A stretch of 12,479 nt of DNA from JANRIC01 sp033765345. GTDB lineage: Bacteria > Bacteroidota > Bacteroidia > Cytophagales > Microscillaceae. Location: contig JANRIC010000204.1 of NCBI GenBank assembly GCA_033765345.1, forward strand, positions 1 to 12,479. Direction: 5' to 3'. Numbering within the stretch: position 1 is the stretch's first letter; each line of letters opens with the position of its first letter. This document shows, one piece after another, positions 6,993 through 12,479 of the stretch. The notes beneath the pieces are model-generated. The model had not been told where the DNA came from. It saw only the letters and a list, made by a program, of their open reading frames with translations, and did no database searches. A program made the translations under genes and the position numbers.

Positions 6993-9900
6993 TTACAATC
7001 CGTTTCCTGCCAGATATTCCATCTCGATAAATATTTGATGGTATTCAAGGAGATTTTGCAAATATTCTTTTCGGATTTCTAGGGTTTGCAAGCGGTAGAA
7101 CATAAACTCTAGCCCGCCGATCTCGCCATTGCGGTATTTGAGGTCGGATTGCTGAAGTATCAATTCAGCATTGCTGAGTGCCTGTTCTTCATAATAATTC
7201 AGTATTTCGGCTGTTTTAGTGAGATTTTGAGCCAGGATGCCGATCTGACGGTTGTATTGTTTTTCAAAATAACTGAGTTGGGTTTGTGCAATTTCTTCCT
7301 CGATTTTGGCGGCATTGGTTTGGGCTTTCCTACCCTGATTAAAAATCGGTAGAGAAATACCGAGGTATACTGCGTGTAAATTAGGATTATTATTTTCCTG
7401 CATATTAAAATATCCCAGCCTAAAACCAGGCGCATAAGCTGCACGGGTAAGCCGGCTATTGGCCTGAGCCAGGCTAATTTCGCTTTGTAATCTTCTCAGA
7501 TAAGGATTTTTTTCTGCTGAAATAGCTTCGGCGGTATACAAAACCCGCTCAAGTTGATGGGGCGGTATTTGCACACTTTCTTCCATATTGAGAATCTGCT
7601 GTAGACTCAGGTGCTGGATCTGAATGTCTTGCTCTAAAGTCCTGAGTAATTGTTGGTTTTTTTGCAAGCGCGTAAGTACGTTGATTCTTTCAAGATTCCC
7701 AGTTTCTCCCAGCTCGACCTGTCGGCTTACAAAGCTCAGATTTTGTGTAAAAAGACTATCTTCTCGGCTCAGAAGCTCTTTTAAAGCATAATAATACCTA
7801 CACTGGAGGTAAATCTTTTTGATCTGACGAATCAGTTCGTTTTTTTGCCTTTCCAGTTCCTCCCGGCTGCGTTGGGTAGTTTGCTCAAATACCTGCTTTC
7901 GGGCAGCATAATAGCCTGGGGCATCAAAGTTTTGATTAATCTGAATGGAATAATCAATCGTGGCTGTATTGATATTGCCATAGCCGAAATCAAAATCTGT
8001 TTTGGGAATATCTTTAATTCCTTTTTGAAGTGCTTGATTTTGGCTGATTTGCAGATCAGCCGATTTGATCAGCCCATTATTTTGAAGTGCTAAGGTGATG
8101 GCTTGCTCAAGTTCTATTTCCTGACTCTCCTGTGCCTGCACCGTATGAACCATCAGGAAGCATACGATTATCCCTAATTTTTTTGCACTCGAGGACCGAA
8201 CCCGAATTTTACTTTCAAAAAGGCTGTACATCACCGGAAGCACCAGTAAAGTGAGCAAGGTAGCACTGATCAAACCCCCAATGACAACTGTGGCCAAGGG
8301 TTTTTGTACTTCGGCACCTGCTCCCTGCGAAAGAGCCATAGGCAGGAAGCCTAGGCTGGCTACGGCTGCGGTCATAATTACAGGGCGGAGGCGTATCTTG
8401 GTGCCGATCAAAATCCGGCGATTGAGACTTGTCATACCTTCTTTTTTGAGTTGGTTAAAATATCCGATTAATACAATTCCATTCAAAACGGCTACGCCAA
8501 ATAACGCAATAAAACCAATGCCTGCGGAGATGCTAAAAGGCATTCCCCGAACCCATAAAGCCAATATTCCTCCAATGGCAGACATAGGAATGGCGGTAAA
8601 TATTAACAATGATTGCTTGACAGAGCCAAAGGTAAAGTACAAAAGTACCAGGATCAAAATCAAGGCAAGCGGAACAGCTACGCTGAGGCGTTGCCGGGCT
8701 TTCTCCAGGTTTTCAAACTGCCCGCCGTATAGGAAATAATAACCCGGAGGCAGTTTTACGTGTTGACTAAGGCTAGTTTTGATCTCATTCACTACGCTTT
8801 CAATATCTCGCCCACTAACATTCAGCCCGACTGTAATGCGGCGTTGGGCATCATCACGGGAGATTTGCACGGGGGCGTTTTCATAATTGATCTGAGCCAG
8901 GTCTTCGAGAGGTACTTGCTGTCCGTTGGGGAGGGCTACATACAATGCCTTGAGATTGTCCAGGTCTCGGCGATAATCTCCCTCGAATCTCAGGACAAGA
9001 TCAAATTGTTTTTCTTCTTCAAAGACCTGCCCTGCGACGTGTCCCGCAAAGGCTGTTTGAATAAGTTGATTGATTTCCTGGATTTGCAGCCCGTATTGGG
9101 CGATTTTTCGGCGGTTGTAGCGTACCAGCATTTGTGGTAAACCTACAATTTGTTCTACCTTGATGTCGGTCACGCCTTTGATTTTACGGATGTGGTGGGC
9201 ACATTCATTGGCTTTTTGAAATAAAACATCCAGATTTTCTCCGTAGATTTTGACAGCGACATCCGATTTAATACCGGTTAATAATTCATTGAATCGCATC
9301 TCGATGGGTTGCTGGAACTCCAGATTAACTCCCGGAACCATCGCCAATGCCTGGCGCATGGTATCAGCCAGCTCCTCTTTGGTAGAGGCAGTTTGCCAGG
9401 TATCAGGGTTTTTGAGTACAACCATCAGGTCATTGGCTTCCAGGGGCATAGGGTCGGTGGGTATTTCGTATGTGCCGATTTTAGAGACGACTGTACGCAC
9501 TTCGGGAAACTTCATCAGGATTTTTTCCATTTTCTGAGAAGTTTCTAGGGTTTGGTTGAGGCTGCTTCCTACGGGCAGGCGCACTTCAAGTGCAAAATCT
9601 CCTTCATCTAATTGAGGGATAAATTCACCGCCCAGATGATTAAAAACCAACAAAGAAGCAATAAAAAGCCCAATCGCCAAACCCAAAATCAGTGCCTTGC
9701 GGCGAAGTGCAAATAAAATCGTAGGGCGGTAGATTTTATATAAAAAGCTTACCAGGCGGTCAGAAATGGTTCTTTTGATTCGGATATTTTTATTGAGAAA
9801 TAGGGCTGTCATGGCAGGTACATAGGTAAGTGATAAAATCAATGCTCCCAGAATGGCAAAAGACACGGTTTGTGCCATCGGGCGAAACATCTTGCCTTCC

Positions 9901-11297
9901 ACGCCAACGAGGCTCAAAATAGGCAGGTACACAATCAAAATGATGATTTCTCCAAAGGCTGCCGATTGCCGAATCTGTGTGGAAGCCGTATAGACCGAAT
10001 CATCCAGTTGAGCCTGAGTGATTTTTTGGTTAGGAAACTGATGATACACCCGATGTACGATTGCTTCTACAATAATCACGGCACCATCTACCACCAAGCC
10101 GAAGTCAATTGCGCCGAGGCTCATTAGATTGGCCGAAACCCCAAAAATATCCATCATCCCAAAAGCAAAAAGCATTGCCAGCGGAATCACAGAGGCTACA
10201 ATCAGCCCAGCACGAAAATTCCCTAAAAAAAGCACCAACACAAAAATCACAATCAATCCACCCTCGATCAGGTTTGTTTGAACCGTATGGATAGCCCTGC
10301 CTACGAGATCACTTCTATCCAAAAAAGACTCGATGACCAAGCCCTCCGGCAAGGATTTTTGTACCTGTGCGATTCTTTCCTTGACCCGCTCGATGACTTG
10401 GGCAGAATTGGCGCCTTTGAGCATCATGACGATACCACCCACCACTTCGCCTTGGGCATCCTGGCTCATCGCACCGTAGCGCATCGCACTACCGAACTGC
10501 ACTTGGGCGATGTCTTTGACCAATATCGGAATGTCCTCGTTATTTTTGATCACTACATTTTCAATATCTTCTATGGTTTTGACCATACCTTCGGCGCGGA
10601 TGAAATAAGCTTGTGCGTTTTTCTCGATATAGCTGCCTCCGGTATTTTCGTTATTTTTTTCCAGGGCATCAAACACATCGGTTAGGCTTAGATCCATAGC
10701 CCGAAGTTTTTCGGGATTGATAGCCACCTCGTATTGCTTCACAAAACCCCCGAAGCTGTTGATGTCTACCACACCCTCGATGCCTGCCAATTGCCGTTTC
10801 ACGATCCAATCTTGGATGGTACGGAGCTCGTGGGGCGGATAACGTGCTGCATATCCTGTTTTGGGATGAATGACATATTGGTAGATTTCGCCCAGTCCTG
10901 TAGTGACCGGAGTCATCTCAGGAGAACCCATTTGAGGGGGGATATTTACGTTGCGGATTTGTTCGGTGATCCATTGGCGAGCCAGGTAGATATTTACATC
11001 ATCTTCAAAGACAATGGTAATGACCGAAATTCCAAAACGTGAAATGGAGCGGATTTCCTCGACTTTTTGCACATTAGCTACAGCCAATTCAAGCGGTAGT
11101 GTGATAAAACGCTCTATTTCTTGGGCAGAATACGTAGGGGATTGTGTAATGAGTTGTACCTGATTGTTGGTAATATCAGGTACAGCATCAATCGGCAAAT
11201 GACTCAAAGCATAGCTTCCCCAGAGCATCAAAGCCAAAGCAAATAATATAATCAGAAATTTATTTCGGATGCTAAATCCGATCAATTGATTTATCAT
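6993..11297 (-). CDS. CzcA-type heavy-metal RND pump fused to a TolC-like outer-membrane channel
   Basis: A 1434-residue fusion. Residues 1 to about 1030 form a complete HME-type RND transporter: TM1 near 13-31; periplasmic loop 1 with the DAVPDITNNQVQ signature (37-48); TM4 with DFGLVVDGAVIIVE; a second periplasmic loop (about 552-870); and a second helix bundle to about 1027. D398, D404 and E411 have the spacing (6 and 7) of the CzcA proton-relay residues, and the motif is the divalent-cation type, not the AxxxGxMVDAA type of Cu/Ag pumps. The region after QQPIEMRFNELLTGIKSD (663-680) lacks the Met expected in the CusA methionine site. Residues 1039-1055 form a Lys-led hydrophobic segment ending VQA-QES, like a signal peptide. 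Residues 1056-1434 are an outer-membrane efflux (TolC/OEP) protein with two long helical repeats. Such fusions occur in Bacteroidota. The product should export divalent metal by proton antiport together with the downstream adaptor. No frameshift is visible. Confidence 0.93.
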   Translation of the reverse strand: MINQLIGFSIRNKFLIILFALALMLWGSYALSHLPIDAVPDITNNQVQLITQSPTYSAQEIERFITLPLELAVANVQKVEEIRSISRFGISVITIVFEDDVNIYLARQWITEQIRNVNIPPQMGSPEMTPVTTGLGEIYQYVIHPKTGYAARYPPHELRTIQDWIVKRQLAGIEGVVDINSFGGFVKQYEVAINPEKLRAMDLSLTDVFDALEKNNENTGGSYIEKNAQAYFIRAEGMVKTIEDIENVVIKNNEDIPILVKDIAQVQFGSAMRYGAMSQDAQGEVVGGIVMMLKGANSAQVIERVKERIAQVQKSLPEGLVIESFLDRSDLVGRAIHTVQTNLIEGGLIVIFVLVLFLGNFRAGLIVASVIPLAMLFAFGMMDIFGVSANLMSLGAIDFGLVVDGAVIIVEAIVHRVYHQFPNQKITQAQLDDSVYTASTQIRQSAAFGEIIILIVYLPILSLVGVEGKMFRPMAQTVSFAILGALILSLTYVPAMTALFLNKNIRIKRTISDRLVSFLYKIYRPTILFALRRKALILGLAIGLFIASLLVFNHLGGEFIPQLDEGDFALEVRLPVGSSLNQTLETSQKMEKILMKFPEVRTVVSKIGTYEIPTDPMPLEANDLMVVLKNPDTWQTASTKEELADTMRQALAMVPGVNLEFQQPIEMRFNELLTGIKSDVAVKIYGENLDVLFQKANECAHHIRKIKGVTDIKVEQIVGLPQMLVRYNRRKIAQYGLQIQEINQLIQTAFAGHVAGQVFEEEKQFDLVLRFEGDYRRDLDNLKALYVALPNGQQVPLEDLAQINYENAPVQISRDDAQRRITVGLNVSGRDIESVVNEIKTSLSQHVKLPPGYYFLYGGQFENLEKARQRLSVAVPLALILILVLLYFTFGSVKQSLLIFTAIPMSAIGGILALWVRGMPFSISAGIGFIALFGVAVLNGIVLIGYFNQLKKEGMTSLNRRILIGTKIRLRPVIMTAAVASLGFLPMALSQGAGAEVQKPLATVVIGGLISATLLTLLVLPVMYSLFESKIRVRSSSAKKLGIIVCFLMVHTVQAQESQEIELEQAITLALQNNGLIKSADLQISQNQALQKGIKDIPKTDFDFGYGNINTATIDYSIQINQNFDAPGYYAARKQVFEQTTQRSREELERQKNELIRQIKKIYLQCRYYYALKELLSREDSLFTQNLSFVSRQVELGETGNLERINVLTRLQKNQQLLRTLEQDIQIQHLSLQQILNMEESVQIPPHQLERVLYTAEAISAEKNPYLRRLQSEISLAQANSRLTRAAYAPGFRLGYFNMQENNNPNLHAVYLGISLPIFNQGRKAQTNAAKIEEEIAQTQLSYFEKQYNRQIGILAQNLTKTAEILNYYEEQALSNAELILQQSDLKYRNGEIGGLEFMFYRLQTLEIRKEYLQNLLEYHQIFIEMEYLAGNGL
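8130..8183 (-). other. Signal-peptide-like segment at the RND/TolC junction
   Basis: Codons 1039-1056 of the fusion encode KKLGIIVCFLMVHTVQA followed by Q: two lysines, a hydrophobic core, then a V-Q-A site of the signal peptidase I type. This is exactly what the N-terminus of a free TolC homologue would look like. It sits where an odd-numbered extra crossing is needed to carry the channel part into the periplasm after the twelfth pump helix. It can act as a thirteenth helix or as an internal cleavage site; the sequence does not decide between them. Confidence 0.6.
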
Positions 11298-11401
11298 AAG
11301 AATTATGTATATATAAGGTGGTTATCACAGCAATTCTTTTGTGAATAGCTTGACTATCAATGTTTTATAATGTTTATTGGAAAAGAAAAAAGAGAAGAAA
11401 A

Positions 11402-11782
11402 TTAAGCGGATATGGGTGGATGGTGAATTTTGGCAGCAAGGTTGAACTGATACTGATTGCTATAAATGCTTACCGGAGAAAAGGGTATGTTTGTACTAGT
11501 TTCTACTAAAACAATCGGTTCGTAGATCAATACATCAAAATATTGGAGACCTTCGTGGTGGTGGTGTTTGAGTGGGAGTTTTTTGTGGTTGGGGTCTTTG
11601 TGCTGCCCTTCAGGAGAACTGTAGTGAATCTCCAAAAAAGCCCAAAAGCTCAAATCGGCGTGTTCGGTCAAATAATGATCAATCAAAAAAGGAATTTTGA
11701 ACAATTCTTCCATATCACTTTTGGGGAAAAGGCTGCTCCCAAAAATTAACATAGAAAAAGATATGCAGAGGAATCGTTTCAT
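11402..11782 (-). CDS. Small secreted His-rich protein at the head of the metal-efflux operon
   Basis: A 126-residue protein. Residues 1 to about 20 (KRFLCISFSMLIFGSSLF) resemble a signal peptide. The mature part contains eleven His: 36, 41, 53, 61, 66, 73-76, 120 and 121. The cluster HKDPNHKK (61-68) followed by LKHHHHEG (71-78) could bind transition metals. The conserved-looking frame FKIPFLIDHYLTEH, then DLSFWAFLEIHY, then LPLKHHHHEG and a C-terminal HHPP recalls small uncharacterised proteins that I remember preceding CusA/CzcA genes in Bacteroidota; this is family memory, not a search result. It ends 104 nt before the pump start on the same strand, so it is likely co-transcribed. A periplasmic metal buffer, chaperone or sensor role is inferred. 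No enzyme motif is seen. Confidence 0.75.
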   Translation of the reverse strand: MKRFLCISFSMLIFGSSLFPKSDMEELFKIPFLIDHYLTEHADLSFWAFLEIHYSSPEGQHKDPNHKKLPLKHHHHEGLQYFDVLIYEPIVLVETSTNIPFSPVSIYSNQYQFNLAAKIHHPPISA

Positions 11783-11786
11783 AAAC

Positions 11787-11820
11787 CAAAGTTAAAGATA
11801 TATTTTCATTTATGAATCAA
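11787..11820 (-). promoter_or_regulatory. Weak candidate promoter for the efflux operon
   Basis: On the minus strand TTG (11820-11818) is followed after 23 nt by TAACTTTG (11794-11787), an exact TAnnTTTG. The -7 box ends only 4 nt before the ATG at 11782, so the transcript would begin at or almost at the start codon (leaderless). The spacing is at the long end, and another partial box (TATCTTTA) lies just upstream, so the exact element is uncertain. Confidence 0.3.
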
Positions 11821-11925
11821 CTCCCTGTAATTTGAATTTAGATCAGTTCTAAGTGCGCCAGTACAAGAAAAACACTTTGCACTCAAAGCTGCCGATCATC
11901 TTCTGAAAGAGTTAGGGGGTACACC

Positions 11926-11948
11926 TTCGGGAATTCTAAGCACAAGGA
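11926..11948. repeat. Imperfect direct repeat, copy 1
   Basis: This 23-nt segment (ttcggga ... agcacaagga) matches 12076-12098 at 20 of 23 positions; the two copies start 150 nt apart. Both copies lead into a palindromic segment that begins with the shared aagga. Confidence 0.6.
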
Positions 11949-12023
11949 AATCCTTAGGTCAGGTTAGTTTTTTTATTCTTTGGCCATCCTGGCGTCAGAT
12001 GGGTGGAGACTTTCGGGTTTGTT

Positions 12024-12045
12024 GTTGGCTTCTTGAGCAGCCAAC
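12024..12045. repeat. Inverted repeat, 7-bp stem
   Basis: gttggct (12024-12030) and agccaac (12039-12045) are exact reverse complements around an 8-nt loop. It is one of a series of stems in this intergenic region; no function is assigned. Confidence 0.5.
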
Positions 12046-12075
12046 GGACTTTGCCTTCGGCAGAAAGTGGAAGCT

Positions 12076-12098
12076 TTCGGGAGTGCTTAGCACAAGGA
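12076..12098. repeat. Imperfect direct repeat, copy 2
   Basis: Second copy of the 23-nt segment at 11926-11948, with differences at three positions. It contains the odd-centred palindrome gtgct-t-agcac (12083-12093). Confidence 0.6.
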
Positions 12099-12119
12099 TC
12101 GCTTCGCTTAACCTTGCGC
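12090..12119 (-). terminator. Hairpin 3' of the 91-codon ORF, possible terminator
   Basis: gcacaagg (12090-12097) and ccttgcgc (12112-12119) form an 8-bp stem with a 14-nt loop. The single imperfect pair is a G-U wobble in minus-strand RNA but an A-C mismatch in plus-strand RNA, so it favours the minus strand. It begins about 20 nt after the stop of the minus-strand ORF at 12141. No U-run follows. Confidence 0.3.
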
Positions 12120-12140
12120 CAGATTAGAGCCAAACGCCTG

Positions 12141-12416
12141 TTATGTGCTGCTTTTCTTTATCTCGTATGACTTGTCGTCCTTTTTCGAGAGAATGTCAGC
12201 CTTTAAAAGGTCGCCACAAATTTTTCTCACTTTACGTCCTAAACTCTCATATGTCGTTGGCTCAATTTCTTTGCCGTGAAGTTGAGAATATAACTCTGGT
12301 GTAATTACGTTTGGTTTTATTGATTGATTGTTGTAGTGATTCACCCTACCCGATAAAAAATAAAAGAGTAAAAAGTCTTCCAAAAAAATAGTAATTTTAA
12401 GGTTTCCAATCTTCAA
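12141..12416 (-). CDS. Small hypothetical protein (TTG start only)
   Basis: A 91-codon frame ending with TAA at 12143-12141. The first possible start is a TTG at 12416; an in-frame stop lies 27 nt upstream, and there is no ATG anywhere inside. A GTG about codon 25 (in SGRVNHYN) is the only other obvious option and would leave roughly 67 residues. The N-terminal third is hydrophobic (ITIFLEDFLLFYFLSG); the rest is charged and helix-prone (YESLGRKVRKICGDLLKADIL), which could fit a small winged-helix or coiled domain, but I do not recognise a family. The lack of a good start suggests a decayed or frameshifted gene. It lies at the window edge beside repeat-rich DNA. Confidence 0.4.
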   Translation of the reverse strand: MKIGNLKITIFLEDFLLFYFLSGRVNHYNNQSIKPNVITPELYSQLHGKEIEPTTYESLGRKVRKICGDLLKADILSKKDDKSYEIKKSST

Positions 12417-12479
12417 AAATATACTATTAGATGAAAGACTTTATGACTGCCAAGTTAGTGAAAATTCTAGGTAATTTAT

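Larger units (their letters stand above)
11783..12140. other. Repeat- and hairpin-rich intergenic region
   Basis: This 358-nt stretch has no supportable gene. The first 50 nt are AT-rich and carry the efflux-operon promoter candidate. From about 11850 the base composition becomes clearly GC-richer, and short palindromes follow one another: aagga-aa-tcctt at 11944-11955, a 7-bp stem at 12024-12045, a bulged stem at 12048-12068, gtgct-t-agcac at 12083-12093 and an 8-bp stem at 12090-12119. An imperfect direct repeat is also present. An open plus-strand frame (11831-12127) runs through it without a start codon at its beginning. It may be a dispersed repeat element or a gene relict. Confidence 0.6.

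Noticed and set aside
8251..8739. Plus-strand 162-codon frame opposite the RND pump
   Set aside because: It is fully antisense to conserved pump-helix coding sequence; its openness follows from the codon pattern of the real gene.
11831..12127. Open plus-strand frame (99 codons) in the repeat-rich gap
   Set aside because: There is no start codon until the ATG at 11999, and it runs through hairpins and direct repeats with an unconvincing composition (many Trp, Cys and Arg in the second half). The first third looks slightly protein-like, so it could be a relict, but I cannot support a gene.
12120..12150. Integron attC-like end (tgttatgtgc beside the small ORF's stop)
   Set aside because: I could not find the paired inverse core site or the L'/L'' arrangement of a full attC, and no integrase is in the window.

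Overview
The window looks like a chromosomal stretch of a Bacteroidota bacterium, probably of the Cytophagales type. Four signs point there: a secreted enzyme with a type IX secretion (T9SS) C-terminal sorting domain, an AraC regulator with an integral-membrane N-terminal half, Bacteroidota-style TAnnTTTG promoter boxes, and a metal-efflux RND pump fused in one polypeptide to its TolC-like outer-membrane channel. The genus cannot be fixed from the sequence alone.

Left part (1-3506), accessory in character. A near-perfect long hairpin (89-136) precedes an AT-rich orphan DNA cytosine-5 methyltransferase (287-1285). Its last codons run 65 nt into the start of a membrane-anchored AraC-type regulator (1221-2420). 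A Uma2-family (PD-(D/E)XK-like) protein (2480-3103, minus) faces the regulator. A 403-nt gap follows, holding the Uma2 promoter, a perfect 2 x 21 nt tandem repeat and a hairpin. No restriction endonuclease partner is recognisable next to the methyltransferase, and its SAM-binding motif I carries Val where Gly is expected.

Middle and right part (3507-11782), all minus strand. Reading in the direction of transcription, a small secreted His-rich protein (11782-11402) comes first. Next is a 1434-residue CzcA-TolC fusion (11297-6993), then a periplasmic lipoprotein adaptor of the CzcB/CusB type (6933-5764). Together these form a plausible operon for a complete tripartite heavy-metal exporter. The proton-relay residues (D398, D404, E411) have the spacing of divalent-cation (Co/Zn/Cd/Ni) CzcA pumps rather than of Cu/Ag CusA pumps. 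After a good candidate promoter comes a T9SS-exported 725-residue protein of the vanadium haloperoxidase/PAP2 phosphatase superfamily (5684-3507).

Right edge (11783-12479). A 358-nt non-coding stretch is richer in GC than the AT-rich DNA beside it. It is full of short hairpins and holds an imperfect 23-nt direct repeat, and it looks like a dispersed repeat element or relict DNA. It sits beside a 91-codon hypothetical ORF on the minus strand that has only a TTG start.

Most of the content belongs to known families. The most distinctive points are the embedded signal-peptide-like segment at the pump-channel fusion, the His-rich leader gene, the altered methyltransferase motif I with its read-through C-terminus, and the repeat-rich intergenic region.
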